Shown: positions 54,401-63,547 of the stretch, in pieces
How the letters are laid out: each line of letters begins with the position of its first letter
Numbering within the stretch: the first letter of the stretch is position 1
From: Gammaproteobacteria bacterium
GTDB lineage: Bacteria > Pseudomonadota > Gammaproteobacteria > Steroidobacterales > Steroidobacteraceae
Assembly (NCBI GenBank): GCA_016707425.1
Contig: JADJHU010000003.1
Coordinates: 1-64,000, forward strand
DNA length: 64,000 nt
Direction of reading: 5' to 3'
The notes under the pieces: generated by a model
Seen by the model: the letters and a program-made list of their open reading frames with translations, nothing else
Database searches by the model: none
Told to the model about the DNA's origin: nothing
Position numbers and translations under genes: made by a program

Positions 54401-55248
54401 GCGTGGGGCACAGGATGCTCCGGCTCACGGATGCCGAACACGAGCCGGTAGAGCCGTCGATAGGTCTGGATGCCGATGAGGCGCTTGACGGTCTTGCGGG
54501 CGAGCTGGCCGCTGCGGACCGGAAGCACCGCCAGCGCCTGACCGGCGACGAGCCGCTCGAACTGCCTCACGGTCATCGATGAGGTCATCGCAAAGCGGCC
54601 GACGAGCATCGGTCCTGTCCCGGCGCCCTCCCCGGGCGCATGCGCACGGTTGAGGCGCGCCTCGGAGGTGCACAGCAGCCGGTAACCCTCCTCTGCCGCA
54701 ATGCGCACCGTACGCGCATCGAAGCTGCCATGCGGGAAGCTCGCAGCAAACACAGGCACGCCGAGCCCGTCCTCGAGATCGCGCCGTGAGCGGCGCAACT
54801 CGTCGCGCACCTCCGCATCGACAAGCGTCTGCAGGGGACGATGCGACCAGGTGTGCGAGTGCACCTCGACGCCGCCGGCCACGAGCGCGCGCAGCCCCTC
54901 CCAGTCGAGGTGCCCCTCGGAGCCGACGAAGCCGACAGCAACGAAAACCGTGGCACGCTGCGCATGGCGCTGCAGCACGGGCAGCGCATTGTGCAGGTTA
55001 CCTTCGAGACCGTCGTCGAAGGTCACGAGTGTCGCCGGTCCGGAAACCTCACCGGCAAGCACCTCGGAGAGCGAGAGCGTGCGTACACGAGCAGCGTGCA
55101 GCGCCGCCATCTGCGCCTCGAACGCAGCGGTCTCGACGACGTAGTGAGGGCTGAGGCGCCGCTCCGGACCACGCGCCGGCATTCCACCGACTTCGTGGTA
55201 CATGAGACCGGCGAAGCGCCCCGAATTGCCCGCGTTCGAACTCGGCAT
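54397..55248 (-). CDS. polysaccharide deacetylase, second copy
   Basis: This 283-residue protein is a NodB-type esterase: GLMYHEVGG, LVTFDDGLEG with the Asp pair, EVHSHTWSHRPL with the metal His residues, and ASFPHGSFD. It is cytosolic or weakly anchored; I see no strong signal peptide. The C-terminal 70 residues (GQLARKTVKRLIG) are basic and may bind membrane. It follows wecB by 8 bases. Having two deacetylases in the locus suggests two N-acetylated sugars or two stages of processing. Confidence 0.85.
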   Translation of the reverse strand: MPSSNAGNSGRFAGLMYHEVGGMPARGPERRLSPHYVVETAAFEAQMAALHAARVRTLSLSEVLAGEVSGPATLVTFDDGLEGNLHNALPVLQRHAQRATVFVAVGFVGSEGHLDWEGLRALVAGGVEVHSHTWSHRPLQTLVDAEVRDELRRSRRDLEDGLGVPVFAASFPHGSFDARTVRIAAEEGYRLLCTSEARLNRAHAPGEGAGTGPMLVGRFAMTSSMTVRQFERLVAGQALAVLPVRSGQLARKTVKRLIGIQTYRRLYRLVFGIREPEHPVPHA

Positions 55249-55256
55249 GGCCGCCC

Positions 55257-56399
55257 TCAGCCACTCGCGCGCGCATCGTGCGGCAGGGCAAGCAAGCGCT
55301 CGGCAATGCGCGCGGCGGCGTGCCCGTCGCCGTAGGGACTGCCGCCGCGGGTCATGGCCGCGTAGGCATCAGGGTTACCCAGCAGCTCGCTCGCCGCATC
55401 GACGATCGCGGCAGGGTCCGTGCCGACGAGCTTCGCGACGCCGGCGGTGACGCCCTCGGGGCGTTCCGTGGTCTCCCGCAGCACGAGCACCGGCTTGCCC
55501 AGCGCCGGGGCCTCCTCCTGAACCCCGCCCGAGTCGGTCAGCACGAGGGTGGAGCGGTTCACGAGCCGGATGAAGCGCTCGTAAGGCATCGGCTCGATGA
55601 GGCGCACACGCTCCATGCTCCCGAGCTCGCGGTAGACATGCTCGCGCACGTTGGGATTGTAGTGCACCGGAAGCACGATCTCGACATCCGGGAAGCGCGT
55701 GGCGATCGTCCTGAGTGCCCGCAGCGTGTTGAGCAGCGGCTCACCGAAGCTCTCGCGGCGATGCGTCGTCACGGCGACGACCCGGCGCGAGGGGTCCATG
55801 CTCTCCAGCACTGGATCACGCGGCGCCGGCGTCGAGGCAAGCAGGTACTTGAGCGCGTCGATGACCGTATTGCCCGTGACGACGATGCGGGCAGGATCGA
55901 CCCCCTCGCGAAGCAGATTCTCCGAAGAAGCCGAAGTCGGAGCGAAGTGCAGGTCCGCGAGTGCGCCGATCAGGCGGCGGTTCATTTCCTCTGGAAACGG
56001 GTTGTGACGATTGCCCGTGCGCAGCCCCGCCTCCACGTGCCCGACGGCGATCTTCGCGTGAAAGGCGACGAGGGCCGCGGCGAACGCCGAGGAGGTGTCG
56101 CCCTGCACGAGCACCGCATCGGGTTTCTGCGCAGCAAGCACAGGCGAAAAGGTCTCGGCAATGCGTCCGACGATGTGATCGAGTGTCTGCCCCGCGACCA
56201 TGATCGACAGGTCGATATCCGGGCGGATGCCGAAGAGCTCCTCGTACGGGCGGCACATGTCGCGGTGCTGCCCGGTGCTCACGACCGTGCAGCGGAATTG
56301 CGCCGGTCGCGCACGCAGCTCACGAATGACCGGCGCCATCTTGATGGTCTCGGGCCTCGTGCCGTACACGGCCACGATGTGTCGCACCGGCTCAGCCAC
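55257..56399 (-). CDS. wecB: UDP-N-acetylglucosamine 2-epimerase (non-hydrolysing)
   Basis: This 380-residue enzyme interconverts UDP-GlcNAc and UDP-ManNAc. Motifs are VYGTRPETIKMAPVI, LVQGDTSSAFAAAL, GHVEAGLRTGN, PEEMNRRL, TTHRRESFGEPL and LTDSGGVQEEAP. GTG 56399 overlaps the stop of the alpha/alpha-barrel gene by 8 bases; the longer frame upstream is a shadow of it. No wecC is visible in the window, so ManNAc itself may be used. Confidence 0.93.
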   Translation of the reverse strand: MAEPVRHIVAVYGTRPETIKMAPVIRELRARPAQFRCTVVSTGQHRDMCRPYEELFGIRPDIDLSIMVAGQTLDHIVGRIAETFSPVLAAQKPDAVLVQGDTSSAFAAALVAFHAKIAVGHVEAGLRTGNRHNPFPEEMNRRLIGALADLHFAPTSASSENLLREGVDPARIVVTGNTVIDALKYLLASTPAPRDPVLESMDPSRRVVAVTTHRRESFGEPLLNTLRALRTIATRFPDVEIVLPVHYNPNVREHVYRELGSMERVRLIEPMPYERFIRLVNRSTLVLTDSGGVQEEAPALGKPVLVLRETTERPEGVTAGVAKLVGTDPAAIVDAASELLGNPDAYAAMTRGGSPYGDGHAAARIAERLLALPHDARASG

Positions 56400-57552
56400 G
56401 AAACATCTCCTTGCCGGCGGCTTCGCCCGCCGCACCATGCGCGACGTCCAGCGCGAGGGCCGCATCGATGAAGAACTTCGCCGCCCAGTTCGGGAACGCG
56501 AAGCGCTGGTAACGCCCCCACGTCGGCCAGGAACCGCCAATGGCCCCGGTCGTGCCCGGCCCACCGCCGCGCAGCTGCCGGGCAGCGACATAATGGAAGA
56601 GCGCCTGTGCAGCACGCCGCCGCATCTCCCCGCCCTGCAGCCTGCACGCGCGCGCACAATGAAGCGCAAACTGCGCACTGCCCGTCAGGCAGGCGTAGCG
56701 CCCGGCCGCCCGCCAGTTGCGGTCGAGCTGCCCGCCAAGGAAGCCGTCGGGCCCGACGATGCCCGCGATCGCGTCGAGTGAACGGCAGGCGGCGGCGATG
56801 AATGCGCTCTCCCCGAGTGTCACGCCCGTCTCGAGCACCCCTTCGACCGTGTAGGCAATGGTGTGCGTATAGGGCGCCGCATGCCCCGCAATGGTGAAAC
56901 CGGCACGCTCGAACCAGCCGTTGGGACGCTGGTGTGCGAGCACCCAGCCCACATTGCGGCGCGCTGCCTCGCCGTAGCGCCGCTCGCCGGTGTACGCGGC
57001 GAGCTCGGCGAGCGCCCAGGCCACCCGCGCATAGTAGACGTGCTCGATGCCCTCGAAGGTGTTGCGGCTCCACTGGCCCCCGACATCCTGCACCGAGAGC
57101 AGCCATTCTCCGGCGCGGAGCGCCCCATCGAGGTAGCGCTGTTCGCCCGTGATGCGGTGCGCAGCGATGAAGCCGAAGATGACCTGGCCCGTGTCGAACA
57201 CGAAGCCGCCGTAGCCGCTGCCCACCTGGCCGCCGTTGGTGCTGCCGTCGGGATTCTGCACCCCGATCTCGAAGTCAGCCATGCGCAGCGCACGCTCGCG
57301 CAGGTCGCTCCTGCCCAGAAGCCTTTCGCACTCCAGCAAGGTCGGGATGATGTAGCCGGTCGTCTCGGGATAGGACGGCGACCAGCCGTCGATCAGTGAG
57401 AAGCGCAGTGCGACGCCGCCATCGCCCTGGCTGTCCTGTGCCGCGCACAACCAGCGCAGCGCGAGTTCGAGATGCTCGCGCGCACCAAGCACGGGCGAGG
57501 TCTTGTTGCCCGCCCCGGCCACGACGAGCCTGCTGAGGACCCATGGTTTCAT
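56392..57552 (-). CDS. alpha/alpha-barrel protein of unknown function in polysaccharide locus
   Basis: This 386-residue protein consists of alternating helices with aromatic motifs such as ALRWLCAAQDSQGDGGVA, GYIIPTLLEC, GYGGFVFDTGQVIFGFIAAH, LLSVQDVGGQWS, YYARVAWALAEL and NGWFERAGFTI. These fit an alpha/alpha toroid as in glycosidase or terpene-cyclase-like proteins. No catalytic pair can be named. No signal is evident, so it is probably cytosolic. It stands between a GT4 and wecB, with overlaps on both sides, so it belongs to the same operon. It may be a glycoside-active enzyme acting on lipid-linked sugar; this is not shown. Confidence 0.7.
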   Translation of the reverse strand: MKPWVLSRLVVAGAGNKTSPVLGAREHLELALRWLCAAQDSQGDGGVALRFSLIDGWSPSYPETTGYIIPTLLECERLLGRSDLRERALRMADFEIGVQNPDGSTNGGQVGSGYGGFVFDTGQVIFGFIAAHRITGEQRYLDGALRAGEWLLSVQDVGGQWSRNTFEGIEHVYYARVAWALAELAAYTGERRYGEAARRNVGWVLAHQRPNGWFERAGFTIAGHAAPYTHTIAYTVEGVLETGVTLGESAFIAAACRSLDAIAGIVGPDGFLGGQLDRNWRAAGRYACLTGSAQFALHCARACRLQGGEMRRRAAQALFHYVAARQLRGGGPGTTGAIGGSWPTWGRYQRFAFPNWAAKFFIDAALALDVAHGAAGEAAGKEMFRG

Positions 57553-58690
57553 CTTCGGACATGCCCCTCTCTGACCGGCATTGCCCGCCCGGTGCGGACG
57601 AGGCTCCCATAGAGCCCGATATACCGATCGATCATCGACTCGAGTGAATAGCGTTCGATCACGCGTGCCACAGCCGCCGCACTGACCCGCCTCTGCCCAG
57701 CCGGGTCGGCGAGCACTGCGGCCATGCGCTCGGCGAGTCCCGGCGCATCGCCCGTCGGCACGAGGTAACCGCACCGACCTTCATCAAGCACTTCGGGGAT
57801 CGACCCGACCCGGGTCGCGACGACCGGCGTTCCGGCCGCCATTGCCTCGAGCACCACGAGTGGCGAGGCTTCCTCGAGCGAGGGCAGAACGAAGAGATCG
57901 AAGGCACGGTAGGCGGTAAAGGTCTCACTGCACTCGCCGAGGAAATGCGTGCGCCCGGCGATGCCGAGCCTCTGCGCCTCGCGCTCGAGCGCGGTGCGTT
58001 CCTCGCCGTCTCCGACGATCGCGAGCGCTGCCGGCACGGGGCTCGCAAGCGCCGCGAACGCCCGCAGCAGCGTCGGCACGTCCTTCAGGCGCGAGAGCCG
58101 GCCGACGAAGCCGATGAGTGGCCCCGCCGGGAGGCCAAGGCGAGCACGCGCTTCCTCGCGCGAGAGTGTCCCCTGGAAGCGCGCCACGTCGATGCCGTTG
58201 GGGATGCACTCGAGACGGCGACGCCCGGGCCGTCCGAGCTGATCGAGCACTGACTGCGAGACGCCGACCACGGCGTCGAAGCCGCGCAGTCCGAATCTGT
58301 CCAGCACCCCGTAGGCACGAAGAGTCAGGTTGGTATTCACCCAGTTATGGCAGGTCGATGAGCCGCAGCTCCGTCCCCCGCACAGCCAAGGTACGCGTAG
58401 AGGTTCGTCTTGTACTTGTGGCTGTGAATGACGTCGATGCCTGCGGCGAGCGCGTAGTCGCGGATGCGCCGGGCCGCCGTGCGGTCGAAGCGCCCGTGGC
58501 AGTCGATCACCACACCCTGCGCACCGCAGTCGCGCACCGCCCCGAGGATCTCGAGGTTGGATTGCGGGCCGCTGCGGAACGTCCCGACGTGGCAGCCGAT
58601 CCCGCGCCTCTCGAGCGAGCGAACGAGCGACGCCGCCATGCGCTCGGCACCATGGAAGCCGGTACTGCTCAGCAGGTGCAGGACGCGCAC
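57549..58690 (-). pseudogene. GT4-family glycosyltransferase, frameshifted
   Basis: The N-terminal domain (GTG 58690; VRVLHLLSSTGFHGAERM, IDVIHSHKYKTNLYAYLG) and the C-terminal domain (TCHNWVNTNLTLRAYG, IPNGIDVARFQG, FVGRLSRLKDVPTLL, LPSLEEASPLVVLEAMA) are in different frames. The break lies at 58350-58380, which contains a CCCCC run (58375-58379) and a second small irregularity near 58355. A repaired protein would be about 380 residues with all GT4 motifs. It would add a sugar to the repeat unit. Confidence 0.82.
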
Positions 58691-58737
58691 GAAGATCGCT
58701 CTCGGGGCCGCGGGAGGCTCGGGAAGCGTCCCGCGCC

Positions 58738-59751
58738 TCAGTGCCCGCCCACGGCGAAGGCCGCAAGCTCGCTCACCGGCTCGACGAGCACGGGCCGCGC
58801 ATGCAGGTACGCCGTGGTACGTCGCTTGAGCTCGATGTCGGCGTAGACGCGCCGGGCCTGTGCCTCGGTGACGCCGAGGGCCGCTGCAAGCTCTCCGGCC
58901 GGACGACCGTGGTTGAGCGCCCAGAGCGCGAGGTCCATCTGCGCATACGGCAGTGCGAAGTAGAATTCGTCCTGCCCCTGCGGGAGGCTGTAGGTATCCG
59001 TCGTCGGGATGGCCGCGCAGACTTCCGCAGGCAGGCCCATGTGACGCGCGAGGAAGTACACCTGGCTCTTGTACAGGTGAGCGATCGGCTTGACGTCGGC
59101 CGACCCGTCGCCGTTCTTGACGAAGAAGCCCTGGTCGTACTCGAGCCGGTTCGGCGTGCCGACCACTGCGTAGTTCAGGCGGTCGGCGTGGAAGTACTCG
59201 AGCGTCTTGCGGATGCGCTGCTTGAAGTTCGTGGCCGCGACGATCTGCAGGTATTCGCTCACGCCGAGCCGCACTTCGCGTGTCGATCCGTCCGGGGACT
59301 GCGCGACCAGCACGAAGTGATTGATGCGCCCTTCGATCCCGCCCTTGATGACGATCTTCGAGCGCCACCCTTCGCCGTATTCAGGCAGCGCGCGCCGATA
59401 AGCCTCGTCGCGCCAGCGGTAGCAGCCGATGGCCTCGAGCGTCGGGGCAATGTCGTGGGTCACCTGGCTCACGCCAAGGTGTCGGGCGAGAATGTTCGCG
59501 CGATGCGCACTCGACTCGCTTGAATCGCGCTCGGGCAGCACGAGGGCCAGAACCCTTTCCCTGCCGACCGCCCGCACGGCGAGCGCGAGGCATACCGAAC
59601 TGTCGATGCCGCCCGAGGTCGCAACGACGAGGCCGCGGCGGCGCAGCTGCCGGGCGCACGCATCGCGCAGCATGCCGCAGATCCTTTCGACTTCATGATC
59701 GCCATCGAGCTCGAGAACCTTTGGACTGAGGGACATGGATTGGGCACTCAC
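58738..59751 (-). CDS. NAD synthase-like ammonia-dependent amidating enzyme
   Basis: This 337-residue protein has the PP-loop ATP pyrophosphatase motif SGGIDSS (46-52) and the NadE domain: VVGTPNRLEYDQGFFVKNGDGSAD, then IAHLYKSQVYFLA. No glutaminase domain is present, so ammonia would be the nitrogen donor. Its place among acyl ligases, acyl carrier proteins and asparagine synthase suggests a specialised amidation rather than cofactor synthesis. A housekeeping role in NAD synthesis cannot be excluded without knowing whether another nadE exists. The start may be GTG 59751 or ATG 59736. Confidence 0.85.
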   Translation of the reverse strand: MSAQSMSLSPKVLELDGDHEVERICGMLRDACARQLRRRGLVVATSGGIDSSVCLALAVRAVGRERVLALVLPERDSSESSAHRANILARHLGVSQVTHDIAPTLEAIGCYRWRDEAYRRALPEYGEGWRSKIVIKGGIEGRINHFVLVAQSPDGSTREVRLGVSEYLQIVAATNFKQRIRKTLEYFHADRLNYAVVGTPNRLEYDQGFFVKNGDGSADVKPIAHLYKSQVYFLARHMGLPAEVCAAIPTTDTYSLPQGQDEFYFALPYAQMDLALWALNHGRPAGELAAALGVTEAQARRVYADIELKRRTTAYLHARPVLVEPVSELAAFAVGGH

Positions 59752-59763
59752 GGGTTGGAACCT

Positions 59764-61278
59764 TCAGGGTCGCGCCAGCAGGTGTCTTTGAACCTTGCCG
59801 GTGGAGGTCCGCGGCAGGCTGCTCGCGAACTCGACGCGCTTCGGGATCTTGTAGGCAGCGAGGCGTGCGCGACAGCGCGCCTTGATCTCAAGATCGGTGA
59901 CGACCGCTCCGGGTCGCAACACCACCACCGCCTTGACGACCTCACCGAGGATGTCATCGTCGACCGGAACCACAGCCGCCTCCTCCACGCCCTCGATCTC
60001 GGCGATCACCGCCTCCACATCCTGGGGCTGGACGCGGTGCGCGCCAGTCTTGATGATGTCCGAGCGCCGCCCGGCGATGTAGAGGTAGCCGTCGGCATCG
60101 ACGTAGCCCGAATCGCCGGTGTTGAGCCACCCGCCGGCAAGTACCGACGCCGTGAGCCCGGGATCGTTCCAGTAGCCAGCCATGACGCCCTCGCCACGCA
60201 CGAAGATCGTGCCAACCTCGAGCGCGGCGCAGCGCGACCTGTCCTCTCGGCGCACCTCGATCTCGACGCCGCGCAGCGGGATGCCGACCGATCCGGGCTT
60301 CGCGCGCAGATGCTCCGGCGGCAGATAACTGATGCGGGCCGTCGCTTCCGTCTGGCCGTACATGACAAAGAACGAGCAGGACGCAGGAAGTGCCTGCAGT
60401 GTCCGCTCGATCAGCGCCGGGGGCATGCCTCCGCCTGCCTGCTGAACGTAGCGCAGCGCGGAAAGGTCGTAGTCCGCAAGGCGCGCCCGTGACAGCAGCA
60501 GTGCAAAGGTCGACGGCACGCCGGCAAATCCCGTAGCGCGCTCGCGCACAAGCGTCTCGAGCACCTTCTGCGGATAGACGAGGTTCGGCTCGAGCACGAG
60601 CATCGCCCCGACCGCCAGATGCGTGTGCAGCACGGAGTTGCCGAAGGAGTAGAAGAACGGAAGCACCGTCACCATGCGATCGGTCGGCCCGAGGGCGAGA
60701 TAATCGACGATGGCGGCCACATTCGCGGCGAGGTTGCGGTGAGTGAGCACCACGCCCTTCGGGCGTCCGGTCGTGCCCGAGGTATAGAGGATCATCGCAG
60801 GTGCGTCCGCCGACGCGGGTCGCGCCAGCGCGCCGTACGCCGTGCGCGCGTCCGTGCAGAGGCGTGAACCCTCGACCACGTCCGCACCAGAGGTCATCAA
60901 TATCAGACGCCCGTCGCCGCGCGCAGTCGCGAGCAGCTCGCCCGCGGCCGGATGACCAGGCGCGAGCACCACGGCGCGAGCGTCCGCGTGCGCAATCCAG
61001 CCACCAAGGTCCCCCGCTCGTGCCGCGGTGTTGAGCGGGACGGCGACCGCACCACAGGCCAGGCAGCCGTACAACGCGGCCACATAGTCGAAGCCGTTGT
61101 CGAGCAGCAGCGCAACACGGTCGCCCACCCGCACCCCCTTGGCGCCCAGCTGCGCGGCAACGGCTGCCGCGGCGCCGTGCAGATCCGCGTAGCTGTGCCG
61201 TTGCGCGCCGTCGACGAGAGCCACCGCATCCCCGCGCTCCGTGGCCTGGCGCGAGAGGTTCTCCGTGAGCATGGGCAT
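59764..61278 (-). CDS. AMP-dependent acyl ligase (exosortase-locus type)
   Basis: This 504-residue protein is a class I adenylating enzyme. The P-loop is YTSGTTGRPKG (165-175), with MYGQTEATARISYLP, GGWLNTGDSGYVD and the C-terminal Lys in RTSTGKVQRHLL. It activates a carboxylic acid as the adenylate and likely loads it on the acyl carrier protein encoded just upstream (8-base gap). Acyl-CoA ligases of this kind are known partners of exosortase A systems. The carboxylate is unknown. Confidence 0.88.
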   Translation of the reverse strand: MPMLTENLSRQATERGDAVALVDGAQRHSYADLHGAAAAVAAQLGAKGVRVGDRVALLLDNGFDYVAALYGCLACGAVAVPLNTAARAGDLGGWIAHADARAVVLAPGHPAAGELLATARGDGRLILMTSGADVVEGSRLCTDARTAYGALARPASADAPAMILYTSGTTGRPKGVVLTHRNLAANVAAIVDYLALGPTDRMVTVLPFFYSFGNSVLHTHLAVGAMLVLEPNLVYPQKVLETLVRERATGFAGVPSTFALLLSRARLADYDLSALRYVQQAGGGMPPALIERTLQALPASCSFFVMYGQTEATARISYLPPEHLRAKPGSVGIPLRGVEIEVRREDRSRCAALEVGTIFVRGEGVMAGYWNDPGLTASVLAGGWLNTGDSGYVDADGYLYIAGRRSDIIKTGAHRVQPQDVEAVIAEIEGVEEAAVVPVDDDILGEVVKAVVVLRPGAVVTDLEIKARCRARLAAYKIPKRVEFASSLPRTSTGKVQRHLLARP

Positions 61279-61286
61279 TTCCCGCC

Positions 61287-61553
61287 TCAGACGGCCGATC
61301 GCTCGACCGCCGCGAGCTTGCCAGTGACAAAAGTGGTCAGCTGCGCAACGGAATCGAGGTTCTCCGGGACCATCTCCTCGTCGTCCACCTGCACCTCGAA
61401 GGCCTCATACAGGAACGAGATGAGCTCGAGGATGCCGGTCGAGTCGAGCACTCCCGTCTGCATCAGCGACTGGTCGTTCCGCAGCGCATTCTCGTCGGTG
61501 GTAAAGAGATAGTTTCTGAGTACGAAATCCCTGATCTTTCTTTCAGTTTCCAT
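61287..61553 (-). CDS. acyl carrier protein, first copy
   Basis: This is an 88-residue four-helix carrier with GVLDSTGILELISFL (phosphopantetheine Ser38). It is acidic, as expected. It lies directly before the AMP ligase that most likely charges it. Its relationship to the second carrier protein (61693-61998) is close but not identical: both have NYL.. and LDSTG..EL. Confidence 0.9.
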   Translation of the reverse strand: METERKIRDFVLRNYLFTTDENALRNDQSLMQTGVLDSTGILELISFLYEAFEVQVDDEEMVPENLDSVAQLTTFVTGKLAAVERSAV

Positions 61554-61572
61554 GGGTGTCTCGTCTGGACTC

Positions 61573-61589
61573 GCCCGCGAGCCGCGGGC
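61573..61589 (-). other. hairpin upstream of first acyl carrier gene
   Basis: GCCCGCG (61573-61579) and CGCGGGC (61583-61589) form a perfect 7-bp stem with a 3-base loop, 20 bases before the ATG at 61553. It lies in the 139-base gap between the two acyl carrier genes, the longest gap inside this operon. It could weaken read-through or guard the ribosome binding site. The rest of the gap shows nothing clear. Confidence 0.35.
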
Positions 61590-61692
61590 TCTTCAGCGGC
61601 CAATGATATGTGAGCAGGCAAGCTGCGGGCCGTGCGCTCCGTTCGCCCGGGGCTGTCGCACCGAGATGCATCTCACACTTTCCTGCGCTCGG

Positions 61693-61998
61693 TCATTCGG
61701 CGGCGTCAGCCCGCCCGCCAGAGTCCGCACCGGCAAGTTTTCCCTGCACGAGCGTTGCGATCGAGGCAATGGCATCGAGATTCTCCGGCGTCATCTCCGG
61801 ATCCTCGATCCGCACGCCGAAGCGGGATTCGAGGAAGGCGACGAGTTCGAGGAATCCGGTCGAGTCGAGTACGTGGCGTCCGATGAGGGACTCCTCGTCG
61901 CCGAGCCGGGGGGCCTCCTCACCAAAGAGGAAGTTCTCGCGCAGGTAGTTGCGCACTTCCGCGCGCAGGTCGGTGTCGTCATGCCGGACCGCATTCAT
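61693..61998 (-). CDS. acyl carrier protein, second copy
   Basis: This is a 101-residue carrier with HVLDSTGFLELVAFL (Ser46), an N-terminal extension and a C-terminal tail rich in Ala/Gly/Asp. ATG 61998 overlaps the stop of the second AMP ligase by 3 bases (ATGA-type), so ligase and carrier are coupled. Upstream in-frame codons belong to the ligase gene region and are not used. Confidence 0.88.
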   Translation of the reverse strand: MNAVRHDDTDLRAEVRNYLRENFLFGEEAPRLGDEESLIGRHVLDSTGFLELVAFLESRFGVRIEDPEMTPENLDAIASIATLVQGKLAGADSGGRADAAE

Positions 61999-63545
61999 CT
62001 CAGCGCTCTCCTCTGCGTCTTTCCGGTCTCGGTCTTTGGCAGCATGTCGACGATCTCCACCAGCTGCGGCACCATGAAGAGCTCGAGCCGTGCACGGCAA
62101 TGACGGATAACGTCAGCGGCCGCCACATGAACACCCGGCCGCGGAACCACGAGCGCCTTGATCGCCTGGCCGAGGACGGGATCCGCCACACCGACGACCG
62201 CCGCCTCGAGCACGCCCTCGAGCGTGCAGATGGCGTTCTCGACCTCACGCGGGCTCACCTTTTCACCCCGGGACTTGATGATGTCATCACGGCGCGCGAC
62301 AAAGTAGAGGTAGCCGTCCGCGTCCGTACGAAACATGTCCCCTGTGTACAGCACCGTCTCGCCCGTCTCGGGGCAGATGCGCAGCCGCTCGGCGGTCTCG
62401 ACGCTTTTCCGCCAGTATCCCTGCATCACGTGGCTGCCGCGCACGACGAGTTCCCCGGTGCTCCCCGCAGGGAGCCGATGGCCCTCCGCATCGACCAGCC
62501 AGTGTTCCTGGTTTGGCATGCCACGCCCCACGCTGCCCGGTCGCGTGTCGAGGTCCGCGGGCGGGAGGTACGTGACCCGTTTGCACTCCGTCAGCCCGTA
62601 CATGGAAAAGAGCCGTGCTCCGGGAAAGAGCCGCCGCACTGCGGCGATGTGTGCCTCGGGAAGTGCCGCGGCAGTGCTCGTCACCATGCGAAGGCGCGGA
62701 GCCCGTCCCGGAGCAAGGCCCTCGAGGGCCGCAAGCATGGCGAAGAACGTCGGCACACCGGGCAGTACCGTTGCACCTTCCCGCTCGAGCGTCGCAAGCA
62801 CCGCCGCCGGGAGGGCAAGCGAGCGCTCGAGGATGACCGTTGCGCCGACCCGCCAGGACATGAGGACCTGATAGAGCCCATAATCGAAACTGAGCGGCAA
62901 CCCGCAGAAGATCCGGTCATCCGCACGTAACCCGAGGTAGTCGCTCACCGAGCGCAGGGCACTCACCATGTTGAGGTGGGTGAGCATCACACCCTTGGGC
63001 TCGCCTGTGGAGCCCGAGGTATAGATGAGCGCAGCAAGGTCGCGGTCGATGACCTGTACCGGGAACGGTGTTGCACCGCAATCCACCGCACACAGTGCCT
63101 CGAGATCCTCCGCCAGGAACTCCGCAGCGCCGGTGAGTGGGCGACCCGACCGCAACAGCCAGGGGCTCGCCCGGCCCTCGATGGCTGCAGCGACGAGGGA
63201 CTCAAGACTCGCCTCGTATGCGAGCGCAAACGGCTCACAGTCTGCGATCAGGTGGCGCAGCTTCGGCGCCTTGACCCCCGGGTTCACCGGCACCATCACA
63301 CCGCCGGCACGCAGCGTGCCGAGGAGCGCCACCACAAGCGGCACGCCGTTGCCGAGGAGCAGCAGCACGCGGTCGCCAGGCTGCAGACCCTGTGCGAGGA
63401 GCGCACGCGCGAAAGCCGTGCCTGCGCGATCGAGTTCGCCGTAGGTGATGGTGGTCCCGGTACAGCGCAGCGCGCTGGCGTCCGGGTCTCTCGCAGCGGC
63501 ACGCTCGAAAAACCCGTGCAGCAGCCAGGGGTCGACCGGATCCAT
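61995..63545 (-). CDS. AMP-dependent acyl ligase, second copy
   Basis: This 516-residue protein is an adenylating enzyme with P-loop YTSGSTGEPKG (175-185), MYGLTECKRVTYLP, YTGDMFRTDADGYL, RRDDIIKSRGEKVSPRE and C-terminal Lys in KTETGKTQRRAL. It likely loads the second carrier protein, whose gene overlaps its stop. ATG 63545 lies 2 bases after the asparagine synthase stop. The two ligase/carrier pairs are paralogous and face the same way, so they may charge two different acids. Confidence 0.9.
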   Translation of the reverse strand: MDPVDPWLLHGFFERAAARDPDASALRCTGTTITYGELDRAGTAFARALLAQGLQPGDRVLLLLGNGVPLVVALLGTLRAGGVMVPVNPGVKAPKLRHLIADCEPFALAYEASLESLVAAAIEGRASPWLLRSGRPLTGAAEFLAEDLEALCAVDCGATPFPVQVIDRDLAALIYTSGSTGEPKGVMLTHLNMVSALRSVSDYLGLRADDRIFCGLPLSFDYGLYQVLMSWRVGATVILERSLALPAAVLATLEREGATVLPGVPTFFAMLAALEGLAPGRAPRLRMVTSTAAALPEAHIAAVRRLFPGARLFSMYGLTECKRVTYLPPADLDTRPGSVGRGMPNQEHWLVDAEGHRLPAGSTGELVVRGSHVMQGYWRKSVETAERLRICPETGETVLYTGDMFRTDADGYLYFVARRDDIIKSRGEKVSPREVENAICTLEGVLEAAVVGVADPVLGQAIKALVVPRPGVHVAAADVIRHCRARLELFMVPQLVEIVDMLPKTETGKTQRRALR

Positions 63546-63547
63546 CG

